A stretch of DNA of 64,000 bases from Tetrahymena elliotti 4EA. Lineage: Eukaryota; Ciliophora; Oligohymenophorea; Hymenostomatida; Tetrahymenidae. The stretch spans positions 62,001-126,000 of the forward strand of contig JH720399.1 in assembly GCA_000231825.2 (NCBI GenBank). Reading direction: 5' to 3'. Each line of letters opens with the position of its first letter. The first letter of the stretch is position 1. The position numbers and the translations under genes were made by a program. The notes under the pieces were generated by a model. That model ran no database searches, had not been told where the DNA came from, and was given only the letters and a program-made list of their open reading frames with translations. Shown in pieces: positions 23,792 through 36,984 of the stretch.

Positions 23792-25948
23792 TCAAAGATC
23801 TTCAAGATCTACTGGTTTAAGGACATCGTTGGGGTGCTCAGCTTGTGAAGCATTAAAATCATGGTTTTATATTCCTTGGTCTTCCATTTATTATGAAATT
23901 TCTTGAAGTTCACGAATTGCAGATTCATCCATAGTTTCATGGGCATGTTAGGAGAGTTAGATTCTATCATTTTTATCATCAACTACAATGACTCTCTTTC
24001 CTTAGAAAAGAGCAAAAATGGTTTTGCCATGACGGAAAACAAGGAAGGCAGCAGCACTCAATATGATGAGAGCAAGGAAGGCTACAATGTATGAGATATC
24101 TTGTTCAATTACTTATTCAACTTTATTGAAAAGATGACCTATTCTCTTGATAAAAGAAGAGGAGTTGAATTTATTTTTGGCTGGAGCAAAACCAATGTGA
24201 TTTTCTTATTAGTCAAAAACCAAGTATTAGTTACGAAGAGCAGCTTCTCCGAGAATGATTTTGTTGTCATATGATTGTTAGAGATTCATTTAACATCTTA
24301 ATTTAGAATCTTTTCTACCTTTAGTAATTTTAACACAATCTAAGATCAAATCAGCTGGATTAACTTAGAGATGAACATTGAAAACTTAACCGATTTCAAT
24401 GATCATAGTCATATCATCAAGCTCTTCTTTATTTGGGGAAATATCTTCACAAACAACAAAGAACAAATAGTCTTTCGAAATGGAGCACTTGATTCCAAAT
24501 TCATTTTAGAAAGCATTCAAGATAGGAACTAAATCTTTCTCAGGAAGAACTATTGCAGTGGTTGTGAGAGATAAAATACCAACAGGATTGTTTATATTGA
24601 CTGAATTAATTGGCAAAAGACCATCAGCAGAGTCTGAATCAGAATCAGATTCACTGGTTTACTTTTAATTTTTCTTCTTGATTTTAAGCTCTTCTGATAA
24701 TTTAGCAATACGAATTTTAGATACATAGACTACCCACAATCCATATTAATCTACTAATTCAGCATTTGTTAAGGAGGGTACATATAAAATTTTGTTGCTT
24801 TCAGGCTTATAAATATATTATGGCATAATATCTCCTATGATAAGTTAAAATGTCAATGAATCATCTTCTGCAATGTAAATAGAGAAAGTTTTATTTGAGA
24901 CTTACTTGTATTGCTTTACGATAGGTTCGATAAAATTCATTTCAGGTTCAAAAACTTCATAAACTCTCTTTGATGATGTTTGCTTATCGTCTTTGTTATC
25001 TTTGTTTGTATTTTTATTTTGATTCTTATTTTTATACTTGTCTTGTTAAACTTGTTCTTCATCATCATTATCATCATCTTGGTCTTAATCTTCATCATCA
25101 TCTTCATCATAATCATCCTTTGGAGAATCGTCTTCTCTAAAGTTATCTTCTATTTTTTAATTACCTTTCTATGAATTTAAATTTTTAAGTGTATCAGCAT
25201 TCTCGTTATCGTCTGCTCCTAAACCAAGAACACCATCGGCCATAAGGAATTGTTATCCAGACAAAGCATGAGCCCAGAGAAGTTTAGGTTTGGTGAGAAC
25301 TTGAGTAGTATCTTTAATACGTAATTTTTCAGGAGTAATGAATTACCCAACAACGCTCATTCCTTCAGCATACTAATCAATTTCACCGCACTTTTCAATA
25401 GGTTTAATATTTGTTGAAGAGAAAACCTTGCTTACATGAGAAGATTTTGTTGAATTAGTTTTGTAAGAACACATATTTAACTTACAGTTCTTTCCTTTAC
25501 GATCACATGTTTAACAAACAGGACTCTTCACCCATGACCAAGGAGAAGTCAAATCAATAGCTAATTCAAAGTAATCTCCAGAAGCTTCGAGTTTCTTTAA
25601 ATCTTTAATAGAGGTTGTAGTAGAATTCTCATCCTTATCATAGTAGAATCTAGCATTGTATGCAAGATTCTTAAATACGCATTCTTGTGAAATACGAGCT
25701 ACTCTTGATTGAGAACAATTACCAGGTAATTCTGTATTGAAAATTAATGGACGAGATGGGCGACTATGCTTTGGGCTGAAACAAAAGTCATTAACGTAAG
25801 AACCAGTACTATTCTTTTACCATGCATTCAATACATTTCTCTTCAACTCTAATTTAACATTCTTAGCCTTTGCTTTACCTTCAACTAATGCTACTAATAT
25901 TAAAAAAAGAACTATAAAACCAATTGCTATTTTAGAAATCTTTTGCAT
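23792..25948 (-). CDS. Membrane-anchored aspartyl-protease-fold protein lacking catalytic motifs
   Basis: One intronless frame of 718 aa, starting MQKISKIAIGFIVLFLILVA (signal peptide). Pepsin-family landmarks appear in order. FELAIDLTSPWSWVKSPVC at ~127-146 aligns with the first catalytic region, normally DTGSxxLWV. FLMADGVLGLG at ~233-243 matches the conserved DGILGLG. ILSLTTTAIVLPEKD around 455-470 sits where the second DTGT is expected. GEAALRNQYLVFDQQENHIGFAPA at ~564-587 is the typical C-terminal strand set. A Cys-rich segment with CxxC spacing (VCQTCDRKG) follows the first motif. An acidic Asp/Glu insert lies at ~268-310. A single membrane span at ~616-640 (IVAFLALIILSAAAFLVF) is followed by a ~70-residue cytosolic tail. 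The first site keeps D132 but has LT instead of TG, and the second site has no Asp, so proteolysis is unlikely. It may be a binding or sorting receptor. Confidence 0.8.
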
Positions 25949-27422
25949 TTTTTCTTTTTAAAGTTTTTTTTGAAATCTTAAAAATTTTTATGATTAATTT
26001 TTAATAATTTGATTTGATTTTCACCAAATATTTTAACAATGCTCAGCTCATTCATTCAATCATAATTAATTTTCTTTTTTCTTTCAAATAATCATTTATT
26101 TGAATGAATCTTCATTATATCAATCATAAAATGCCTACTGCTAACAAACAATCATCCCAAAAATTTATTTTTTACGCGTAAATCAATCAATATGAATTAG
26201 TCATGAAACAAAATAGTCCATCATTAATTTCTTCATTCAACCAAATCCTTCACAAATCATTAAAATTCATTAAGAAATGTTTTTTAACATTTAGAAAGAT
26301 CTTCATATCTTTCTTTCATGCATTTGAAAAGTAGAAATTAAACTAAATTGAAAAATAACAAGTATCTCTCATAAATATCTTTCTCTAAATTTATCAAATT
26401 AAATAAAAGTAATTAAGCAAAATTCATAAATTAAAACCATATGGTATCCTTATAACAACACATTAAACACCATTTTTTAAAAATTAAATTATTTGTCCTC
26501 TCAAATTTTGTTATTATTAATTTCCTTTAATCTTACATAAATATCTTAGAAAAAAAAAACTTTCAATGAAAAAAAGAAATCTTATTGAAAGTTTTATCCT
26601 AAAAAATCATAGTTTAGTCTAATACTTTATTGTAGATTATACATATTCATAGAACATTAACAAGGAGAAAGTTGAAAATTTTAGAACTGATATTTTCTGT
26701 TAAAAATTATTTAAAAAAAGAAAATCTATTAATATACTTAGCTATTGATAAATTTGGCAACAACCAATTTTTAAATTTAATAAAAGTTGTGTTAAAATTT
26801 ATTGGTAAACAATAATTAATTTATCTAAGGATCAAATAAATCTTAGATATTATTTTTATAAATATACATTAAACAATCTTGGAAATAACTTAAAAATATC
26901 TTATTATAAAATTTTAAATCAACAAAAAATTAGTAAATAATTTATTTTATCTTTGAAAATATACCTTCACACAATATATTATTCAAATAATTTGTTAAAA
27001 ACAAATTATATCTCATTATTAAGGAATTATCTCCCAAGAGCTAGAGCTAGAAAACAATTAAAAGAATGAATAAATAAGTAATAAGTGAATAAGTAAAAAA
27101 TATGATGGGTGTGAATAAAAATGAATGTAAATTTGAACAAAAAATAGACAATACAAAGAAATATCAAAATAGATTTATTTATTAATAGATATAAATAATA
27201 ATAACAATTATTAAAGAGTTATTTTATTTTTATTTATTTTAAGTGATATATTTTCAAAATGGATAAATCGATATTTCATTATTATTTTTCTTAATTTTAT
27301 TATTTTTAAAATCAATATCTTTTATATATTAAGAGTTGAGTTTAAATCAAAATTGCATGTAAATCAGATTTTTATTTTAACCTAATAATTTATTTAGCTT
27401 TATCAACAAGTCGATTTCTAGA
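25949..27422. other. AT-rich spacer
   Basis: Lies between the start of the protease-like gene and the 3' end of the ECTF-motif gene. No coding or RNA signal seen. The last few hundred bases before 25948 should hold the promoter. Confidence 0.5.
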
Positions 27423-30400
27423 TCATTAGTTAGCTTGCTATTAATTTAATGAACCTTCTATTTGCATTTGAAGCATTTAAGTTAACTTGTCAAGCAAATT
27501 GGCATCTAATCCTATTTTTCCAAAAATTATTGTTAGAATTTCACACAAAATTTACTCAAAATTCAATAAAAAGTAAAACTAGTACATAGAAATAATTGAA
27601 TTTTAACAAATTTATTCAAAATCAAATTCATAACAGTATCAAAAAATGAATGAAATAAATTACCATGTTTTTCAATGAATTGTTTAGCTAATTCTTCAGG
27701 TCTATCACCTTCATATACAACTATTCTTTCAATTTTATCAGCAGAGAGGTTGATATCTACATAGAGTAAGGGGTTAGTTTCTTATTACTTCATCCAGTCA
27801 TAATTTTAGTTTTAGTTTTAAGGATAGTCATGATCTTCTTGATGTTCTTCTATGTGGTGTTGATCTTCTAAATTTAAAATTAAAATTGTCTAAGATTTAA
27901 AAATAATAATTAAATATTTTTACCATTGTTTCCAAACTAGGGTAGGTCACCATCTTGATGATAAGGATGATCTTCATCTATTGAATTTAAAATATTCTTT
28001 TTAATCAGTTAAAAATTGCAAATCTTTACATTCTTGGTATTACTCTTATCCATCTTATCCAGAGAGTTATTAGGCAATATTATAATCTGATTGCTGATTG
28101 TTATTGCTTTGAGAATATGCAGGATTTGAAGAATCTTGTTATCTCTTTTGGCCAAAGGTAAGACTTCCTAGTCCTGTGTCTAACTATTTACTACCTGTGA
28201 AAGGACGTTTAAAGGCACTACCTTAACTTTTGCTTACTGTATCATATCTTGTGGAAAGTCCATGGTATTTTCTTTCAGGTGATTGCATGGTGTTGAGGGT
28301 TTTATTGCTTGGATTCTTAAATTCATAATAACCTCTAGACATTTTCAATTAGAAAGTCTAATTATCTTCCCAAGCTTTTCTAAGTCTATCAACAGTTTTA
28401 TCTTGATTCTTAATATCTAAGTTCTTAAACTGTTCTTATCCTAAATTCATTTATTTATTTGAATAAATTATTCATTTTATTTTAATAAAAATTTACTGAT
28501 TTTTTAAAGATTTGAGTTAGAAGCACTAATGTCAGGATTGAATGTGCATTCATCACAATTCTTTTCATATTCTACTTCAGGAGTTTTCTTATCACGAAGT
28601 TGAGAACGAGGCTTAGCTAGATTATATAAATCTATATATCTCTTATTTCCAAGAGAAGTAGGTGGCATAGGGTTGTTATTAGGTCTTGATTGTTAAGTAA
28701 TAGAACCATTTGCATCAAACATGTCTTAATTTTGAGAATTAAGTTGAGATTAATGTACTTATTTACTGTAATTGTTAACTCTAGGATGGAAAGTACACTC
28801 ATTAAGTTCAGTGTCTTTTTGATTCTCTTTTATTTATTCAAGATATCTCTATTTATCTTCCTTCAAAGCCATTAAAATATCTGCATGTTAAATGCGATCT
28901 CCAAGGTGCTATAATTTTTCATTACCCATAATTGCTTACTCATACACTCTGCTACGATAGTTTTATGCAAGCTTTTCAGTAAGAACCTAATTGGTTGAAG
29001 ACTAAACCTTGCTTGTAGTATGTTCAGCTGATTGCTTTCTCTTTTTATCAGGAGAAGAATTCAAGTACTTTGCCTTTTCCTTCTCAGTATGTAAACGATT
29101 AACATAGAAAAGATAAAAAATCATCTAAATTTCTTTAATCTCATTTGTATTAAATACAATATTTTTTTCATTATCAAAGACTCCTATTCTCAATTCATTT
29201 TGGCGATATGCCATCCAATTTCTTAAATTCTCATCCATATCATTATAATCTATCTTTTTCTTTTGATATTAAGATTATGACTACTACTACTATTATTACT
29301 ATTTGCTTCCTACAGGAGTCAAACTTTAATGCATACTAACTCCTCCTTCACTATGATCTATTTATTTATTTATTTATTTATTTATATATTAAATTACATA
29401 AATTCATCAATAAATTAATTACCTTAATCTTCATCATCAATCTTTTTTTAAGACATATTATAGTGACTACTAACATGACTTTGACTCATACCTCCAACAT
29501 GAGACAATCTAGATGCTCTAAGTTATTAAATTTATTCAATTTAGTCTTAAACTTATTCTTATTTCAACTCTTAAACATCTCTCATTAAAGGCCAAGCTTA
29601 GTCTTTAGAATATTAAATAGCTAAAACGTTTTCTTAATCTTTCTTGAAACAAGGTAAATTGACGTCAAGACCCATGATAGCAAAAATAAATAAAATAAGA
29701 TTTCTATAAGAAACTCCTCCATTTTCAGCACCTTATAAAACAATCCAAACATCATTAACAAGTGCTCTTTCTTTGACGAAATTGTGACTCTCAACCTTTT
29801 CAGTAAAACTGATGAAACCCATCAATCTTAAAATTTCAGACATTCTTTTTTTATTAAAATAAAATTGTAAAAATATCAACAAAAAATCAATGAATTAATA
29901 ATTACTGAATATAGTCAAGAAGATAACTTTGCTTTTTAACTTCTTCAACAACAATTGAAACAATGTATTCATATTCTTTAATTAATTTTGTAGCAAGTTA
30001 ATATTCAGATTCTTTTGAAGTTTAAGGAACTTAGCCTGATTTAGCAAATAAATTTTCATTTTCATGTTTATCTCCCTAATCTCCTTACTAAGCTGACTTT
30101 AAGTAATCAGCCTTTCCTTATCTCTTTGCTGTAACTTTCATTTTACCTAAAGTATAAAGTCTATCAATTGTTTAAGGATTAGCTTTCTTAGGCTTTTAAG
30201 ATTTCTTTTCTCTTTCTTTTTGTTCTTTCTCATCCTTCTCTAACTTTTATTTTGCTTCTTTTTTCTTTCTATTGATCTCATACAATCTTTTAAAAGCAGG
30301 TTCCTAAGAATATTTTCCTGATCCCTTATTTGAAATCATAACAACCTAAGAAGTTGTCAAAATTTAAGGCTTGTGAGTGCATTATTCCAATTCTAAATTG

Positions 30401-32154
30401 TCAATATCTGATTTTATCTATTTTAAAAAATAAATATTAATATTTAAAATCAACAAAAAAGCTATTTATATCAAAATAAATTTGTTAATTCAATTCTTGT
30501 TTTGCCCTTTATCTGCTTAATTTCTTTAAATTTTTTTAATTTTCCTGTTTGAAATGTCATTTTGCTAGCTTGTCTTGTTGATAATGCATTAGCACTTGGA
30601 GAGAGTTAAAGAATGAATTAATAAAACTCTAAAGAAAGCAAAGATATTAGGATTTTTCTGAATTATTTTAATTAGAGTTGCTTAAAAATAAAAGAAAATT
30701 ACTCTCTTGATGTTTTGATCACGATTGGCAAGGAACTTGTTTTACTCATTCAAGAAATCTTAGAGGCTTCTTGTTGGTGAAAGAGATTTCATAATTTTAG
30801 AAGTGTTGGGTTGGAATGTACATTCTTTGATCTCTTCTTGTTCATAATATTCAGAAGTTTTTTAGTTGAGTTCTTAGATTTAGTAACCTTTTTAAAGCAA
30901 TCTGTTTACGATGGCTTAGGTTTCTTATTTACTAATTTTTTTAGGCTTTTCAAATTCTGTTACACTTTAGTTTGGATTTGAATAAAGCAGTTTTTCAATA
31001 ATTTCAATTTTTCTTTGATCATAAGGTAAATCTGAATATTGAGAGTGATTATGTTACTAATTAGAATCATATTATTCTAAATTATATTAATTTTACTATT
31101 GTTGTTGTTATTGCAAGAGCTACTTTTCATAATTTTGATTATCAAAGTTTTAGTTTTAAGGTTAATATTATTGCTGTTAATATTACTGTTGCTACAATTA
31201 CTGCTACTATTACTATTGCTATATCCCAAAAGTATTACTAGGGTTTTGAGGATTTTAATAAAGTTATTGATTATTTTATGGTTGTAACTAACGGTTATCT
31301 GCATATTCAGGATACATTTATTGATAAATTTACTAATTGTGATTACTATTGTTCATATTACTGTTGCTATGGATCATTCCTAAGTGCTAACCGGATTAGT
31401 CAAATTATCCGAAATGGGCTGTATTTTTATTGTTGTTGCTTAAATATGTAGCTCCTGAACTTGTGTTTAAATTGCTGCTTTAATCTTGTTTGGTCTTAAT
31501 TTGCATGGCTTGAGGGAGTGGAGCTAATTAAGTTGAATTTTACCCAAAGGTTTGAGTCTAAATAGTCTTACCTGCAGATGCATATCCCTTTTATTACTGT
31601 TGTTATTGTTGTTGTTGTCCTTAGCCTTCTGCAAGAAGATCGTAATCCTAATCCATTTCTTCATCTTGCAAGGGCTTAGATTAACTCACACTAAAACTTC
31701 CTTGAAACATAGGCTGAGCTGCATCTTATTATTTTTTATGCTTCTTAACTTTTTCTTCATTATCATTTAAAGGCTAAGTAGGAAATTCTAATCATTTTAA
31801 AAACATTTAAATTAGAATTTTTAAATTGAGTTTCAATCAAACAAAAAACATCATTTGTATATCAAATGCATTAAACCCTACCCCATTTATTTTATTTAAA
31901 CCAATATACAAATCATAAAAATATTCAACAAAATATCTTTTAAAGTAAATTTTTTTTGTTAATTGATTTGATGGGCTTATCAAATTAACAATAGCGATGG
32001 ATATTTTAAGGATGGTTGCAATAATAATGGGTAATTTTAATTCTAAGAAATGTATTTAGTATATGAATGAATAGTTACATTAGTTAGGAGGCTATTAATA
32101 GGCTTATCTAACTTGAGATGAAGACTATTCAGGAGTAGATTGATCCTATCCCAT
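27423..32154 (-). CDS. Large ECTFxP-motif repeat protein
   Basis: Nine exons on the minus strand: 32154-32079, 31787-30703, 30417-29906, 29844-29423, 29357-28497, 28440-28030, 27977-27924, 27867-27664 and 27511-27423. They give 1237 aa with every junction in phase. The N-terminus (MGQDQSTPEQSSSQVRQ) leads into a Gln/Asn-rich region with long polyQ. Several units with the core E(C)TFxP follow: KECTFQPNTSKI, EQCTHKPQI, NECTFHPRV and CDECTFNPDI, each preceded by a basic helical stretch. The C-terminal ~90 residues form a compact conserved-looking block, LLYVDINLSADKIERIVVYE, then GDRPEELAKQFIEKHGLD. I recall related motifs in protist cytoskeletal or ciliary proteins, but the molecular function is unknown to me. 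The 285-base intron 30418-30702 is placed to join NIKR to IKSDID. Confidence 0.75.
29360..29386. repeat. (TTTA)n microsatellite in an intron
   Basis: A short run of TTTA units lies at the acceptor side of intron 4 of the ECTF-motif gene; on the coding strand it reads AAATAAATAAATAG. Confidence 0.8.
31094..31240 (-). repeat. Imprecise polyglutamine-coding tract
   Basis: Mixed CAA/CAG/TAA/TAG codons on the minus strand encode a long Gln-rich tract inside exon 2 of the ECTF-motif gene. The use of all four Gln codons shows it is not a pure trinucleotide expansion. Confidence 0.75.
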
Positions 32155-34143
32155 ACTAATTATTTTTTATTGTTTCTTTTCAAATTCTTAACTATGCTTT
32201 ATTTAATATTTGAATGCTAACTATTTTAACAAACTATATAGATTTATGAAAACAATTATCTTTATATTTCTTTATTTATTTACTAATTAATCAATTTTTA
32301 TTTATTTATTAGTTAAATATTAAGAATCCTTTTCTTATTTTTAATTTTTGATTAATAAGAATAATTCGCTCACTCATTCATTCATTCATCTATTTATTTC
32401 TTCAATTAAATAAAGCTTAAAAAATTCAGACAGTATTTTTATTTGTATTCGTTTCCAGTAGGTAAGCCAACTTATTTGAATTAAATAGAATAAGATTCAA
32501 ATCCAGATTTTACAAATATTTAACAACAAATAATCAAACGAAAAAATAAATATCTATCGATCTATTCAATCTTATTTATTTATTTGATCTTTTTTTACAT
32601 CTATTCCATCAATTTATTTATAAACAAAAATCTTTAAAATTTTCAATAATAGAAGATAATATATTTATTTTCTATTAAGAAAAATTTTAAATAAAAATTC
32701 TAAATATTAGTTATGCTTTAAAAGCATGTTTTTTCAGAGACTCATTTACACAGAATAAATTAACTTTTTTATTTTATTTTTTACAATTTATTTTAAAAGT
32801 GAAATTTTTTTCAAAATTTAAAATTTAAAATAATTGAAGAAGCAATCAGTTAATTTTAAACTTCTTTTAATCTATTATATTTGCTAATAAGCGCTTTAAT
32901 TAAGCTAAAACTGATAGATATCAAGATTATTTCAAGTTTCCAGCAATTTTGTATTAAATTTTAAATTAAAATAAAAGAAAAATGAGAATTTATTGAAAAC
33001 TCAAATGATAATAATAAATACTGGATAAGATAAAATTGTTTAAGGTTTATAAATTATTTTAAATTAAAATTAAATTCTTTTTTCACTGAGTCTTTTAAAA
33101 AAATAATTAGTAAGTTAATATTTGATTTAATCAACAATAAAAAATAATGCAAGAAAAAAAAATGCAAAAGAAAAAGGGTTTTATTTTTTATTAATTTTAA
33201 ATAGTAATAATAATATCTTGTATATTCACAAAATTATATTAATTTTTTAATTCAAAAGTTTCTAGATACAAAAAAAAGAATAATTCCAAATGAAAAAAAT
33301 TTAATATTGAATTCCTATTAAAAAATAGTAAACACAAAATTAAATTATTGCCAAATCATTTTTGATTTAAACTCAGAATTTTTTTTGTAAAAAAAGCCAT
33401 AAAATATGTGACAAAGATTTATCTGAATTATGTTTAATTTTAATTCATTGTACTAATTTAACAAAAATAAATATTTAGTTTTCAACATATTTATACTAAT
33501 ATTAAAAGAGCAAATGAAATTACTGAATTAGGAGTATTAAGTTTGGATTTTAATTTTGCTGAATGTAAAAATCTTTCAACTTTAGTATTAAATCTAAGTA
33601 AATTTTGTTTTCAACTTATTTTTTTCATAAATAATTTCTAAATAAAAATTTATTAAATAAATAAATTTGTTTGCTTATTTATGTATATTGTTAAAGAAAA
33701 TCTTCAACAAATATTTTATAATTTCAATTATTTAAAATTTTATTAAAAATATCAAATAAGTTAATTAAAATTACAAATTTTAAATATGAATGGGTTTTAT
33801 GTGTCTTAATATTATATATAGATGAATAAATTTCACATATTTACTTGAAACCTCACTTTTTTTCAAAATTTATATACAACCTAGAGAAACAATTAATATT
33901 AAGAAAGATAATTACTTTAAATCAAATTAAACTTTTCTAATATTAAACAATATTTTCCATATTAATTCATTTTATTTGTGCTTTAGTTGTTTTCCTACTT
34001 TATAAATATGAGAAAATGATAAACTTAACAATTATTTATTAAGAATCAGCATGTATATAAAATTTTATAGGGAAAATAAACAAAAATAAATAAATAATTT
34101 GAGTAATGAAAAAGAGATAATAGACCTGTGAAAAAGTTAATTT
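32155..34143. other. 2-kb AT-rich spacer
   Basis: Extremely AT-rich spacer between two minus-strand genes, with many TTTA/ATTT runs (for example around 32265-32400). I see no ORF, RNA gene or ordered repeat that I would defend. Confidence 0.5.
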
Positions 34144-36984
34144 TCAGAAAATAAGATTTTCTGTTTTGCAAACTTTTTTAAATTATTGTAAAGTATTTTT
34201 TTGTTTTTGTTTTTTTAATCTATCTAAGTTACTTTTAAGAAATTTTCTTTTATCAAGACCACTTAATTAGTAACTTTTTTCAGAGCTTTTAATTTAATTC
34301 ATTTCTTAGATATATTCTTTTGTGTTTTAAATTGTTTCTATTTTTATTTTCTTTAAATCCTGTAATCTTGTTTTAAGTTATTCTTGTTATTTCGTAGGGT
34401 CTATATCTTGTATATCATTCAATACTTCTAATATTTAGGCTAAATTATCTTTTTTTGACTCTAAACTTTCTGTTTACTCCTTTAAATCTTAATCAATATC
34501 ATTAAGATCTGTTTGAAGTTCCTAACAACCTTCCATAAATTGAGCAAAATTCTCATACTTTTTAGCTCTATAGATCAAGTTAAGAAGCTCTTAAGATTGC
34601 TTTTTAGTTATTCCATCTTTTTCATATGCTTATAGCATGCTAATTATTTCTTTATGATATTTGACATAATGCCTATCTTTCAGCAATCCTTTTTATTCGT
34701 ACTTTTAAATAATTGACTAATTTTAACTGAAGTTATCTGCTTCTTCCATGATTTCATCTTCAGATATTTCATCTTTTACTTTCACATCAACTTTCTAGTT
34801 TTTTAAGTGTTAAAATTAGGTTACTAATGACACACCATAACCTTCTGAAAGGACATTTTATCGTACAGTATTTTTTTGATTCTATTTCATATTTAAATTC
34901 AATTCGAATTCTTTTTAGCTTCTTTACAATCTGAATGGCCTTGCAGTTTGTATCTATTAAATGTTGCTTTATTCATTAAATATATTAATTAGATTTGCTT
35001 AACTATCTATTTAGTTATTAATATTGATTTAATTTTATTAGAAACTTTAAATAGACTGATTAGGACTTTACATTGCATTTGTATCCAAACTCTATTTATC
35101 ATTCTCATTCACTCTTTTTATTATTATTTTATTTTTTTTATTGCCTTAAATGAATTTGTCCTCTAAATAAGTTTGATTTGCCTTTGATTAAATGACTTTT
35201 TCTATACTTGATCTGTGTGTTAATATTTATTTTTACTTTACTGGTGATATTTATGGAGAAAGAGAATGTTCCTATAAACTTCTACAAGAATTTAATTATG
35301 TATTTTCCCCGAATTCAACTGTTTTGGTAGGAGAATAAGTACATTCATCATTAAGCAAAGTATACTAAGAAGGTTTTTTCAACCATCTTTAAGTAGCACC
35401 CTGATTTTGTAGTTTTTATTCTGAATTTATACTTTTCAATTAACTTTATTCTAGAGTATTATATCTTTTTAATGGAGAGTTTTAATTTGAGTTATATTCT
35501 TTCTATATGTCCATCAAATCTTTTTCTAACATATCTAAATTTACCAAGCTAGCTTTTGATTGAACTGCACTTTTTTCATAAATAGATTGGCCTCTTTTAA
35601 GAGGAGAAGCAGAATTCTAATTATTACTTAAATTAGATGTTTAATGAAAAAGTTTACTCTTTTTCTATGGTGATAAAGATGTTTTTTCATTTTCAATAAT
35701 TTAAATTGAATCATTTTATAAATAATTAACTGATTTGTTTGCCCTTTCCAAAGAATTACTTCTGTCATTCTATATTTAATTCATCTCCTTAGCTTCAATA
35801 TTTAAAGTTTTACTCAAATTATTAATTAAATGAATATTATTTCTTGATTCTTCAGTTTTATTTACTAGCATAGGACTTGATTTATTTACTGATAAATTTA
35901 TATGAGGCAAAATACTATTGGCCAAAGATTGATGAATATTTTATTCATCTATTGTAGTTAGTGGTTCTGGGTCATAATAGTCTTTCTTAAAAAGTGTTTC
36001 ATTCTCAAATTCAGAAATACTGATTTGATTTGGTTCAGTTTACATTCTAAAATGCTAAGATAAGCTGTCTTTTAATAAATTATGATTTTTAATTAAAGCA
36101 TTCTATGCATCTGCTCTAATACTAATACTTCTAAATGACTAGCCAGTCCCTTAAGAACTATCCATTTGATTCATTAAATGTTATTTTGAATAAAAAAACT
36201 AAGTTGGACGTTGCTTATCTTACTAAAAATCTATGACTTCATTTGATTTTTCTGTAGCTAATCTTCTTTTATTAGGGCTATTCTGATGACCTTTCTTCAA
36301 AACAATTTTCTTCTTTTTAGTTTGTGGAGGAGGAGAAGGATTTAATTTGATAATAAATTTAGGATTATTTTAAATATTTGCTTTTTTATAAGTAAGTTGT
36401 TATTACTTCATTATGTTGTTTTTTTAATAGAAATCTCCTATTACTTTCTTTTATTACTATCTAATTTGCAATTATTACTACTGATAATCAAATGGAGATC
36501 TCTCTAAAGAGGATACCCCAGATTTACTAAATCCACTTTTATATTTATAAAATAGAAGTAAATCATCTTTCTTATCATTTATTGATTAGCTTCTATTCTT
36601 TTTAATTCTATTATCTAACATGTCTTAGCCTAGATTCAAAATCTAATTACCCTTTTTATCAATATAATTTTATGAATTTGAAACTGGATTGTAAAATAAA
36701 TTGGTTTCATTCTCAGCTAAATTATTCTTTTATTATTAATGCATTCTTTTGTGGCTATCTACATTCTTTTTAAATTCTTCCATATTATTCATTTAATTGT
36801 TATTTTCACTATCGAAAGAAGCAAGCAGCTCATTCTTTCTCTCTTTAAGAATCTTGTTTTATTATTGCAACTAGCTTTTATAATTTAACTTTTATTAATC
36901 TCCATCTGAGGGAGATAAATTCCTATCTTTAGATTTAGTATTTTGAAACTAATCTCTCTAAATTGTTAAAGTATTTCTTATCAT
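34144..36984 (-). CDS. Gln/Asn/Ser-rich coiled-coil hypothetical protein
   Basis: One continuous minus-strand frame of 946 aa, start MIRNTLTIQRDQFQ, stop TGA at 34146-34144. The first ~750 residues are polar and probably disordered, with short basic clusters (PPPQTKKKKIVLKKGHQNSP; SPNKRR) and many Ser-Pro sites (NSPLKR, SLSPQ, SASPLKR). LNDECTYSP near the middle echoes the ECTFxP core of the neighbouring gene. The last ~230 residues are helical: IIQKYEQKGLLKDRHYVKYH, QELLNLIYRAKKYENFAQFM, then heptad-rich coiled coil to the end. That layout suggests a scaffold or cytoskeletal linker, but I recognise no named domain. No intron is needed. Confidence 0.7.

Noticed and set aside
24980..25174. Hydrophobic plus-strand ORF (Ile/Leu/Phe)
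   Set aside because: It is the antisense of the acidic Asp/Glu tract of the aspartyl-protease-like gene.
30418..30702. ORF containing MTFQTGKLKKFKEIKQ on the minus strand
   Set aside because: All three frames hit TGA before the next exon, whereas treating the block as one intron joins NIKR to IKSDID in phase.
31552..31770. Leucine-rich plus-strand ORFs over the polyQ tract
   Set aside because: Antisense shadows of Gln codons in the ECTF-motif gene.
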